Assembly (NCBI RefSeq): GCF_018588885.1
Contig: NZ_JAFFIW010000004.1
Location: forward strand, 62,001-126,000
Length of the DNA stretch: 64,000 nucleotides
From: Mesorhizobium sp. dw_380
GTDB taxonomy: Bacteria > Pseudomonadota > Alphaproteobacteria > Rhizobiales > Rhizobiaceae
Reading direction: 5' to 3'
Each line of letters starts with the position of its first letter. Within the stretch, counting starts at the first letter, position 1. Below the pieces are notes generated by a model. The model was given only the letters and a program-made list of their open reading frames with translations, searched no databases and was not told where the DNA came from. Below are positions 1 through 7,669 of this stretch, one piece after another. A program made the translations under genes and the position numbers.

Positions 1-1
1 C

Positions 2-616
2 AAGATCAACAACACCATGACCGGCCGGTTCTTCCTCGGTCCCTGGCTGTCCTGCATCGGCTTCTTCATCGACGATGCCAAGCATATGATGGCCGGCGAC
101 AAGGCGATCCGCAAAGCCTGGCTGCTGCATGCGATCGGTCTCGCCATCGTGGCGCCGATCGTGCAATTCGGCTTCGGTATTCCGCTATGGCTCTACATCC
201 TGGCGCCGGTCTGGCTCGGCCAGTCGCTGATCGCGATCCGCACTTTTGCCGAGCATCAATGGTCCGAGCACCCGGAAGGCCGCACGGTGATCATCGAGCG
301 TTCGCCACTGTCGTTCCTGTTCCTCAACAACAATCTCCACTTCGTCCACCACAAGACCCCGACTGTGGCGTGGTACAAGCTGCCAAAACTGTTTCGCGAC
401 CGCCGCGAGGAATGGCTGCGGATGAACAATGGCTATGCCTACCCCAACTATTTCGCGCTGATCAAAGCCTATGCGTTCAAGGCCAAGGAGCCGATCGTCC
501 ACCCGGTGCTGCGTCGCGCGCCGGAGCACGGCCGGGCATTCAAGCCGCGCATCCGGGCGCGCAACATCAATGGGCTCGGCACCGCGCCAGTGCCCGCCGA
601 ACCGCCGAAGGAATGA
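2..616 (+). CDS. Fatty acid desaturase family protein, C-terminal part
   Basis: The frame is open through the left edge, so only the C-terminal ~204 residues are present and the start lies outside the window. Two late histidine motifs typical of membrane di-iron desaturases are visible: FAEHQWSEH and the terminal NNNLHFVHH box. Two hydrophobic segments (around GLAIVAPIVQFGFGIPLWLYIL) precede them. Members of the family introduce double bonds into, or hydroxylate, lipid acyl chains at the inner membrane with electrons from ferredoxin-type donors. The substrate cannot be read from this fragment. The C-terminus is rich in Pro, Arg and Ala and probably lies in the cytoplasm. A dispersed palindromic repeat follows about 60 bases downstream. 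Confidence 0.85.
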   Translation, partial: KINNTMTGRFFLGPWLSCIGFFIDDAKHMMAGDKAIRKAWLLHAIGLAIVAPIVQFGFGIPLWLYILAPVWLGQSLIAIRTFAEHQWSEHPEGRTVIIERSPLSFLFLNNNLHFVHHKTPTVAWYKLPKLFRDRREEWLRMNNGYAYPNYFALIKAYAFKAKEPIVHPVLRRAPEHGRAFKPRIRARNINGLGTAPVPAEPPKE

Positions 617-676
617 GCTTTTGCGGCAGCCGTGTGCTGTCTGCTAGACTGCCTTGGTCGGTTCCTTTCAATTCTA

Positions 677-724
677 ATGCATGTCGCCCAAAAGTGACCT
701 CGGTTTTGGGAGAACGACATGCAT
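677..724. repeat. Dispersed palindromic intergenic repeat, copy 1
   Basis: The stretch begins ATGCATGTCG and ends CGACATGCAT, with an inner CCCAAAA / TTTTGGG pair, so it can fold into a long interrupted hairpin. A second copy in the opposite orientation lies at 34786-34826. Two related copies in unrelated intergenic regions indicate a dispersed repeat family. It contains no reading frame. Confidence 0.75.
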
Positions 725-734
725 CAAAGCAAAC

Positions 735-782
735 GCCTAAAGCGCGTCGCATGAAGCCGTTTCAACGCGACGCGCTTTAGGC
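735..782. repeat. Perfect 16-bp inverted repeat hairpin
   Basis: Arms 735-750 (GCCTAAAGCGCGTCGC) and 767-782 are perfect reverse complements separated by 16 bases. The hairpin lies directly after the palindromic repeat at 677-724 and 19 bases before the next start codon. There is no T-tract, so it looks more like a REP-type element than a simple terminator, although it may also stop transcripts leaving the desaturase gene. Confidence 0.75.
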
Positions 783-801
783 ATAGTGGTCGGATCCCGG
801 C

Positions 802-1629
802 ATGAGCGAATTGGTTGCGGCGTTGCCTATGTATGACTGGCCGGAAGTGCGCGGCGAGATCGATGCGCAATGGGCGCTGCTGCGCGATGCGTTCCGGCAA
901 AAGGGCATCGATGCGCCGCAGACCATCGCGCGCCGCAATAGCGATCTGCCGGCGGTTCCGGGCGGCATTCGTGATGGTCAGGGAGACTTGATCGCACAGG
1001 ATTCGGCGACATTGCCGGTAGACGAACTCGACTTTCACAAGCTTTGGCTGCATCCGAAGCTGCTGTTCGCGCAAACCTGCTGGGGACCGATGGAGCTCGG
1101 CCTGTCCAGCCATGTGCAGGTGGTCGGCCAGCCGAGCTATGACGCGTATGAAGGCGGGCAGGGCGAGCTCTATTCGAGCGCGCTGGTGATGCGGACAGGC
1201 GAGGGGCCGGAGGTTCGCTCGCCCGCGGACGGCAAGCCCTTGCTTCCGCTCGATCTCATCCGCGGCAAGCGCTTCACCTTCAACAACCTCGATTCCATGT
1301 CGGGCATTATCGGGCTGACGCGCGACCTGCAAGCGGTGGGCGAAAGCCTCGATATCTTTTCCTCGCGCAGCGAAAGCGGCGGCCATCGCGGCTCGATCGT
1401 CGCCGTTGCCGAGGGCAGGGCGGACATCGCCGCGATCGACTGCGAAAGCTGGGCGCTGGCGCAGCGCTTCGAGCCGGCAGCCAGCAAAGTGGTGATCGTC
1501 GGCTGGACGGCACGGCGCAAAGGCCTGCCCTTCATCACCGCCAGGACGACGCCGGAAAACACAATCAGGGCAATGCGCGAGGCCCTTGCCGGCCTAGCCG
1601 AGCAGCCTCGCATCCAACGGGTAGGTTGA
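802..1629 (+). CDS. PhnD-like phosphate/phosphonate-type binding protein without signal peptide
   Basis: The 275-residue product resembles the periplasmic substrate-binding domain of phosphonate/phosphite-type ABC systems (PhnD superfamily). The core shows a DLIRGKRFTFNNLDSMSG stretch followed by SGGHRGSIVAVAEGRADIAAID, the usual order of the two ligand-binding lobes in this fold. Unlike exported relatives it has no signal peptide: the N-terminus (MSELVAALPMYDWPEVRG) is soluble. No permease or ATPase gene is adjacent. It may therefore be a cytoplasmic sensor or an orphan binding protein, and the ligand is unknown. Its last 36 bases overlap the 3' end of the convergent M24 gene. Confidence 0.75.
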   Translation: MSELVAALPMYDWPEVRGEIDAQWALLRDAFRQKGIDAPQTIARRNSDLPAVPGGIRDGQGDLIAQDSATLPVDELDFHKLWLHPKLLFAQTCWGPMELGLSSHVQVVGQPSYDAYEGGQGELYSSALVMRTGEGPEVRSPADGKPLLPLDLIRGKRFTFNNLDSMSGIIGLTRDLQAVGESLDIFSSRSESGGHRGSIVAVAEGRADIAAIDCESWALAQRFEPAASKVVIVGWTARRKGLPFITARTTPENTIRAMREALAGLAEQPRIQRVG

Positions 1630-2949
1630 AAGCTGCTCGTTGCCGGTGTCGGTGATCAGGATCTGCTCCTCGATCTTGACGCCTTCGCGCCCGCCAAGCC
1701 TGCCCATATAGCTTTCCACGCACAGCACCATGCCTGGTTCCAGCACGCCGTCAGGCGTGTCCGATGTCCAGTCGCTGGCATGCGGCAGCGTCGGGTATTC
1801 ATCGGCCAGTCCGACGCCATGATAGAGCACGCCATAGCGGGTCGGGAAACAGTCCCCGGGCGGTACCGCCGAGCGCTCGACAAGATCGCGAAACGAGATG
1901 CCGGGCCGCATCAATTCAGTGTTGTGTTCGATCTGGTCGGCGGCGATGCGGAAGAGATCGCGTTGTTCGTCGGTTGGCTTCGCATCTCCGCACAGCCAGG
2001 TGCGCGACAGGTCGGCGCAGAAGCCGTAAGGGCCGATCAGATCGGTGTCGAAGGCGACGAGATCGCCAGCCTCGATCTGGCGCGAGGAGCATTCCTGGAA
2101 CCACGGATTGGTGCGCGGGCCCGACGCCAGCAGCCGCGTCTCGATCCATTCGCCGCCGCGCGCGATGTTGCCACGGTGCAGCTCGGCCCATAATTCGTTT
2201 TCGGAAATGCCGGGCGTCAACGCCTTTTCCATCTCCCCCATTGCCGCCTCGCAGGCGATGATGGCGCGGCGCATGGCGAGGATTTCATCAGGCGATTTGA
2301 TCAGCCGGGCGTTTTCCATCACCGCGTCGCCATTGCCGATCGAAATGCCAAGCCGCGCCAGTTCCTCGACGCCCTCCGGATTGATGTGGTCGACCGCAAT
2401 GCGGTTGTTGCCGCCGCCATGTTCCCTGACCAGATCGCCGATGCCGGCGGCCCAGCGGCGAACCTTTTGCTCCGTGAGTTCGCCGCCGTAGAGATAGATC
2501 CACGACACCGCCGGCCGCACCTCGTCGACGACGCCGGAATGGTCGGATAGGTGCTCGCAGGAAAAATAGTCGAACAGCACGACCGGTCCGTCGGTGGCGA
2601 CGAAACAATGCCGCGTCCGATTGTGCGCCACCCACAGCTGCATGTTGGTGCCGTCGGTCGCATAGCGGATATTGACGGGGTCATAGAGCAGGGCGCCGGC
2701 ATAGCCGCGGCGCTTCAGCTCAGTGCGGATGCGCTCCAGCCGGTATTTGCGCATCGCCGGCAGATCGGGCGCCGCAATGCCTGCCGCCGCCCATTCAGCT
2801 TCCGCCTGCGCGCCATAGCCCAGCACATGCTGGTTGAGTGACGCCGCCTTGTGACGGGAGGCGTCGCGCAGGGCCTCGATCGAGCCGGGCTCGAACGGCA
2901 TGATCTTACGGTGGCTGCCGAAGCCGCCTTTTGGCCCCGCGCTGTCCAT
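1594..2949 (-). CDS. dddP: M24-family DMSP lyase DddP homologue
   Basis: The 451-residue product has an aminopeptidase P/creatinase-type pita-bread domain. Its metal ligands are Asp301, Asp303, Asp313, His377, Glu412 and Glu427. This is exactly the spacing I recall for Roseobacter DddP (D295, D297, D307, H371, E406, E421), with a uniform offset of six. Asp383 falls where DddP has its catalytic Asp377, in the stretch YHGVGLADEYP. DddP cleaves dimethylsulfoniopropionate to dimethyl sulfide and acrylate. The start is preceded by GAGG with good spacing and lies 9 bases after the upstream dehydrogenase stop, so the two are surely co-transcribed. Length fits DddP (about 446). An ordinary Xaa-Pro peptidase is the alternative. 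Substrate use in this organism is inferred. Confidence 0.75.
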   Translation of the reverse strand: MDSAGPKGGFGSHRKIMPFEPGSIEALRDASRHKAASLNQHVLGYGAQAEAEWAAAGIAAPDLPAMRKYRLERIRTELKRRGYAGALLYDPVNIRYATDGTNMQLWVAHNRTRHCFVATDGPVVLFDYFSCEHLSDHSGVVDEVRPAVSWIYLYGGELTEQKVRRWAAGIGDLVREHGGGNNRIAVDHINPEGVEELARLGISIGNGDAVMENARLIKSPDEILAMRRAIIACEAAMGEMEKALTPGISENELWAELHRGNIARGGEWIETRLLASGPRTNPWFQECSSRQIEAGDLVAFDTDLIGPYGFCADLSRTWLCGDAKPTDEQRDLFRIAADQIEHNTELMRPGISFRDLVERSAVPPGDCFPTRYGVLYHGVGLADEYPTLPHASDWTSDTPDGVLEPGMVLCVESYMGRLGGREGVKIEEQILITDTGNEQLSTYPLDARLLG

Positions 2950-2958
2950 GGCCGAACC

Positions 2959-5541
2959 TCAGCTCCGCATCTTCTCGCCGCTCGGGTCGAAAGGCGCCTC
3001 GACATTGATGCGCGCCGGACGGCGGTGCCCGAGGATCTCGATCTCGAACAGTCCGGCACTTTCGTCCTCGGCAAGGGCTGCCGGCACATAGCCCTGCGCC
3101 ATCGACTTCTGGACGTAGTGGGCGTAGCCGCCCGACGTCACCCAGCCGACCACGCGCCAGTCGCCGTCGATAATGCCGCGCACCGCGGAAGCGCCTTCCG
3201 CGGCCTTGGAGCCGCGCACTTCCTTGCCGTTGATGTCAAAGCGTGGCGCGCCGTAGCCATGCGGCTTTTCCACCGTGCCGTAATCCTTGCTGACCTTGGC
3301 CCAGATCGGCTCGTCGCCCATGACATCGGCGTCGGCAGCGTCGACGATGAAGGAGACGCGGCGCAGCTTTGGTCCTTCCGCTTGTTCCTTCGCGGCGGCT
3401 TCGCGGCCAATAAAATCGTTCTTCTCGAGCTTGATGAAGCGGTCCATCGAACCTTCGAACGGTCCATAGATCGGCCGCAACTCGCGGAACCAGGTCGGGA
3501 AGTTCTTTTCAAGGCGCATCGACAGCAGCGCGCGCATGCCGAAATCGACGAGACCGAACTCCTCCCCGGCGTCCTTGATGGCTTTATAGACCAGGCGTTC
3601 ATAGGCCGGCGCCACCCAGATTTCGTAGCCGAGATCGCCCGTATAGGTGATGCGGTTGACCATGCAGGGCGCGCCGCCGACCGCCATTTCGCGGAAATCC
3701 ATGAAGCGGAATGCTTTTGTCGAGATGTCGACGTCGACCAGCTTCTGCAAGAGGTCGCGGGATTTCGGCCCGGCGATGGAGAGACCGACCAGTGTCTGGT
3801 CGAAGCGGTGGATGCGTACCTCTGACGCCCTTGGACCATCCTTCGGCAGGTGCTTCTCGAACCAGCGCATGTGGTATTTCTGCGCGGCCGACGAACCCCA
3901 GATCATGAAGCGGTCTTCACCAGCCTTGGCGATGGTGAAGTCGCCGATCAGCTTGCCGAATTCGTTGATCATCGGGGTGAGCACGATGCGGCCGGTCTTC
4001 GGCATGCGGTTGGTCATCAGCCGGTTGAGGAACTCTTCCGCGCCCGGTCCCGACACTTCGTATTTGGCGAAGTTGGCGATTTCGGTGACGCCGACGCGCT
4101 CACGCGTGGCGCGGACTTCCTCGCCGATCGGGCCAAAGTCGTTGGAGCGATGAAAGGAGACGATATCCCTAGGCTCCTTGCCCTTTGGCGCGAACCATAG
4201 CGGCGTCTCGAGGCCCCAGGAGTCGCCCATGACGGCGTTGTTGGCGAGCATCGTGTCGTAGAGCGGCGTCGTCTGCGCCGGGCGTGCTGCCGGCAATTCC
4301 TCGTTGGGGAAACGAATGGAGAAGCGACGCGAATAGTTCTCGCGCACCTTGGCGTTGGTGTAGCGCAGGCCGGCCCATTCGCCGAAGCGGGCGACATCCA
4401 TGCCCCACACGTCGAAGCCCGGATCGCCATGCACCATCCAGTTCGACAGAGCGAGGCCGACGCCGCCGCCCTGGCTGAAGCCGGCCATGACGGCGCAGGC
4501 GCACCAGAAATTGGTCAGGCCCTGCACCGGGCCGACCAGCGGGTTGCCGTCAAGCGCGAAGGTGAAGGGGCCGTTGATGATCTGCTTGATGCCGGCCTTC
4601 TCGATGCCCGGGAAATGCTTGAAGCCGATTTCCAGCGACGGCGCGATGCGGTCGAGATCGGGCTGCAAGAGTTCGTGGCCGAAATCCCAGGGCGTGTTGA
4701 CCGGCGACCACGGCTTGCAAGCCTTTTCGTAGGTGCCGAGCAGGATGCCGTTGCGCTCCTGACGGGTGTAGATCTCGCCCTTGAAGTCGAGCACGCCGAT
4801 CATTTCGCGGCCGGTCGATTTGTTGAATTCCTCGACCTCAGGCATCGGCTCGGTCAAGAGATACATGTGCTCCATGGCCAGAACCGGCAGTTCGACGCCG
4901 ACCATGCGGCCGATCTCGCGCGCCCACAGGCCGCCACAGTTGACGACGTGCTCGGCATGAACCGTGCCCTGCTCGGTGACGACGTTCCAGGTGCCGTCCG
5001 GCTGCTGCGTCAGGTCGACGACGCGGTTGCGCAGCACGATCTCGGCGCCGAGTTTCTTCGCCGCCTTGGAGTATGCGATGGTGGTGCCTGAGGGATCAAG
5101 GTGGCCTTCGACCGGATCCCACATGGCGCCGACGAAGTTGGTCTCATCCATCAGCGGGAACATCGCCTTGGCTTCGGACGGGGTGATCAGCTCGGTGTCC
5201 ATGCCGAGATAGCGGCCCTTGGCGTGCGCCAGCCGCAGGAAATCCATACGTTCGGGCGTATCAGCCAACATCACGCCGCCGGTCAGATGCAGCGAGCAGG
5301 ACTGGCCTGAGATTTCCTCAATCTCCTTGTAGAGCTGCACCGTATAGGCCTGCAGCTTGGCGACGTTGGGATCGCCGTTCAGCGTGTGGAAGCCACCTGC
5401 CGCATGCCAGGACGAGCCGGAGGTGAGTTCCGAGCGCTCGATCAGCATGATATCGGTCCAGCCGGCCTTGGCCAGATGGTAGAGAACCGAGCAGCCGACG
5501 ACGCCGCCGCCGATGACAACCGCTTTTACATGGGATTTCAT
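2959..5541 (-). CDS. FAD-dependent dimethylglycine/sarcosine dehydrogenase-like protein with GcvT domains
   Basis: The 860-residue protein starts with an FAD-binding Rossmann motif (VVIGGGVVGCSVLYHLAKAG, residues ~8-27) and a DAO-type domain. After residue ~440 it continues into a folate-binding GcvT aminomethyltransferase module (for example FAKYEVSGPGAEEFLNRLM and YTGDLGYEIW) and its C-terminal barrel. This architecture belongs to the dimethylglycine, sarcosine and related N-methyl amine dehydrogenases. These oxidise an N-methyl group and pass the one-carbon unit to tetrahydrofolate. It sits between an MttB-family gene and a DddP homologue on the same strand, so a role in catabolism of betaine-like methylated compounds is likely. 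The exact substrate cannot be assigned. Confidence 0.88.
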   Translation of the reverse strand: MKSHVKAVVIGGGVVGCSVLYHLAKAGWTDIMLIERSELTSGSSWHAAGGFHTLNGDPNVAKLQAYTVQLYKEIEEISGQSCSLHLTGGVMLADTPERMDFLRLAHAKGRYLGMDTELITPSEAKAMFPLMDETNFVGAMWDPVEGHLDPSGTTIAYSKAAKKLGAEIVLRNRVVDLTQQPDGTWNVVTEQGTVHAEHVVNCGGLWAREIGRMVGVELPVLAMEHMYLLTEPMPEVEEFNKSTGREMIGVLDFKGEIYTRQERNGILLGTYEKACKPWSPVNTPWDFGHELLQPDLDRIAPSLEIGFKHFPGIEKAGIKQIINGPFTFALDGNPLVGPVQGLTNFWCACAVMAGFSQGGGVGLALSNWMVHGDPGFDVWGMDVARFGEWAGLRYTNAKVRENYSRRFSIRFPNEELPAARPAQTTPLYDTMLANNAVMGDSWGLETPLWFAPKGKEPRDIVSFHRSNDFGPIGEEVRATRERVGVTEIANFAKYEVSGPGAEEFLNRLMTNRMPKTGRIVLTPMINEFGKLIGDFTIAKAGEDRFMIWGSSAAQKYHMRWFEKHLPKDGPRASEVRIHRFDQTLVGLSIAGPKSRDLLQKLVDVDISTKAFRFMDFREMAVGGAPCMVNRITYTGDLGYEIWVAPAYERLVYKAIKDAGEEFGLVDFGMRALLSMRLEKNFPTWFRELRPIYGPFEGSMDRFIKLEKNDFIGREAAAKEQAEGPKLRRVSFIVDAADADVMGDEPIWAKVSKDYGTVEKPHGYGAPRFDINGKEVRGSKAAEGASAVRGIIDGDWRVVGWVTSGGYAHYVQKSMAQGYVPAALAEDESAGLFEIEILGHRRPARINVEAPFDPSGEKMRS

Positions 5542-5671
5542 GAAGATAGGTCCGTTTTTGAAGAGATTGAATCGGATGAGCGGGGCGTGAAAACAAAGCG
5601 GAGGTCGGATACAGTGATGTTTTCGGCCAGCCTGCCATCAGGCGCGGCAAGGATGGTTTCACGAGCGGCTT

Positions 5672-5807
5672 CCCCCACTCCGTCGCCGCTTCGCGGCGCC
5701 ACCTCTCCCCCCTCCGGAGGAAGGGTGCCAGCTGGAATCGCTTCACGCCCTTCCTCTGCCCCGTCGATCGGGGGAGAGGTGGCGAGCGAAGCTCGACGGA
5801 GTGGGGG
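5672..5807. repeat. Nested inverted-repeat intergenic element
   Basis: Outer arms 5672-5685 (CCCCCACTCCGTCG) and 5794-5807 are perfect reverse complements. Inner arms 5697-5710 (CGCCACCTCTCCCC) and 5771-5784 are also perfect. The whole 136-bp element folds back on itself and occupies most of the 296-base gap between the dehydrogenase and methyltransferase genes. It has no coding capacity and resembles the REP/MITE-like units common in rhizobial intergenic DNA. It may modulate read-through between the two co-directional genes. Confidence 0.8.
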
Positions 5808-5837
5808 TCGACTATTCATCAAAACCAATACAGATGA

Positions 5838-7415
5838 TCAAAAATCGGTCGGTGCGCCGCCTTCGGCCGTGCGCTTCTGGACGAAGTCGTTGAGTTCCTC
5901 GCGGATCGCCGGGTCCATGTAGGGCTCGTCATAGGACGCCAGCCGCTCCTTCCAGACCTTGTTGGCCTTTTCCAGCGCCGTCGGCGAGCCGGCTTCCGCC
6001 CAGGTCTCGAAATTGCGCCAGTCGGAGAGGATCGGCGAGTAGAAGGCGGTCTTGTAGCGGTCCTGCGTATGCTGGGTGCCGAAGAAATGGCCGCCGGGGC
6101 CGACCGACTGGATAGCGTCGAAGCCGAGTGCCTCGTCGGACATGTCGAGCGGGGTCAGGAATTCGGCCACCATCTGCAACAGGTCGATATCCAGAATGGT
6201 CTTCTCGTAGGAGCAGCGCAGGCCGCCTTCCAGCCAGCCGGCGGCATGCATCATCAGATTGCCGCCGCCCTGGATGGCGCCCCACAGCGAGAACACGCTC
6301 TCATAGGCCGCCTGTGCATCGACCGTGTTGGCGGCGCAGGTGTTGGAGGTGCGGTAGGGTATGTTGTAGCGGCGGGCAAGCTGGCCGCCGACCAGCTGCG
6401 CCTTCATGTATTCGGGTGTGCCGAAGGCCGGTGAACCGGACTTCATGTCGACATTGGAGGTGAAGCCGCCATAGCCGACGGGCGCGCCCTTGCGCACCAT
6501 CTGGGCGAAGGCGATGCCGGACAGTGCCTCGGCATTCTGCTGCACCAGCGCGCCGGCGATGGTCACCGGTGCCATGGCGCCGGACAGGGTGAAGGGCGTG
6601 ACGATGACGACCTGGCCCTTGCTCGACATCTGGATGATGCCTTCCATCATCGGCACGTCGAGCTTGAGCGGCGAATTGGTGTTGATGATGGTGAAGACAG
6701 ACGGCTCCGCCAGCAACTGCTCGTGGCTGATGCCGCGCGCGATGCGGGTGATCTCGATGCCGTCGACATTGCGCTCCTTGCCGAGCGAATAGATGTGGAA
6801 CACCTTGTCGGTCAGCGTGGCGAGGTCGCGGATGCATTCGAGGTGGCGGACGGACGGATGGATGTCGGTCGGCTCCACCGGATAGCCGCCGGTGCAGTTC
6901 AGGATGTTGTGCATCTGCGCAAGGCGCAGGAAATTGCGGTAGTCCGCCTGGTTGCCCGGCCGGCGGCCGCGATCGATGTCGGAGCAGTTGGGCGCCGATG
7001 CCATCATCGAGATGATCAGATTGTCGCCGCCGAAGCGCACATTGTGCGCCGGGTTGCGGGCATGGATGGTGAATTCGGACGGGCAATTCGACACCAGGTC
7101 GAGGATCATGTCGCTGTCGAAGCGCACGCGCTCGCTGCCTTCGCGCACATCGGCGCCATGCGCCTTCATGATGCGGCGGGCTTCATCGTGCAGGACGTCG
7201 ACGCCGATTTCCCTGAGCACGCGCAGCGAGGCGAGGTGGATCGATTCCAATTCGTCTTCCGACACCAGCCTGGTCGGCGTCAGCGGGTTCTTCAGCTGCC
7301 GGAAAACCGGCTGCTCGAAGGCGGCCGAGCCGCCGGCGCGCTTCCCAGCACGGCCACCACGGCGGGCACGGTCGGGTGCCTGGGCCGGTTCTAGGGGTTG
7401 TAGGGCGGCGGTCAT
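5838..7415 (-). CDS. Trimethylamine methyltransferase (MttB) superfamily protein, non-pyrrolysine
   Basis: The 525-residue product is an MttB-superfamily protein. Members transfer a methyl group from a quaternary or tertiary amine to a corrinoid protein. It is a continuous frame with no internal amber codon, so it is of the non-pyrrolysine type, several of which act on glycine betaine or related compounds. The start at 7415 has GAGGA upstream and gives MTAALQPLEP. A longer frame reaches 7562 but only adds a low-complexity extension. The N-terminus is basic and Arg/Gly-rich (residues ~14-30), then the TIM-barrel domain follows. No corrinoid-binding partner or activase gene is visible nearby. 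Downstream on the same strand are a GcvT-type dehydrogenase and a DddP homologue. Confidence 0.85.
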   Translation of the reverse strand: MTAALQPLEPAQAPDRARRGGRAGKRAGGSAAFEQPVFRQLKNPLTPTRLVSEDELESIHLASLRVLREIGVDVLHDEARRIMKAHGADVREGSERVRFDSDMILDLVSNCPSEFTIHARNPAHNVRFGGDNLIISMMASAPNCSDIDRGRRPGNQADYRNFLRLAQMHNILNCTGGYPVEPTDIHPSVRHLECIRDLATLTDKVFHIYSLGKERNVDGIEITRIARGISHEQLLAEPSVFTIINTNSPLKLDVPMMEGIIQMSSKGQVVIVTPFTLSGAMAPVTIAGALVQQNAEALSGIAFAQMVRKGAPVGYGGFTSNVDMKSGSPAFGTPEYMKAQLVGGQLARRYNIPYRTSNTCAANTVDAQAAYESVFSLWGAIQGGGNLMMHAAGWLEGGLRCSYEKTILDIDLLQMVAEFLTPLDMSDEALGFDAIQSVGPGGHFFGTQHTQDRYKTAFYSPILSDWRNFETWAEAGSPTALEKANKVWKERLASYDEPYMDPAIREELNDFVQKRTAEGGAPTDF

Positions 7416-7669
7416 GATGGTCCTCGTCTGATGCGGATAGCGGGCGGCATAATGGACCGGCGACCCGCCGGCCATTGCGGAGGCGGCGACCACTAGGGCG
7501 AGGGAAGCGACATGCCGGAACGGCAGTTGTGAGGCCGCGACATTGACCGGCAGTACCGGCATTCCCGCGTATGTCCGGGAGAGGGGTCGGCGGCAGATGT
7601 TGAGTGCGTTACAGTACCGTCTTTTACTTCTGACATACTTGCGCGTTGAAATTTTTTGGAGGGACAGCC

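Noticed and set aside
5838..7415. Pyrrolysine-containing MttB
   Set aside because: The frame is continuous and needs no amber read-through, and no pyl genes are seen, so it belongs to the non-pyrrolysine branch.
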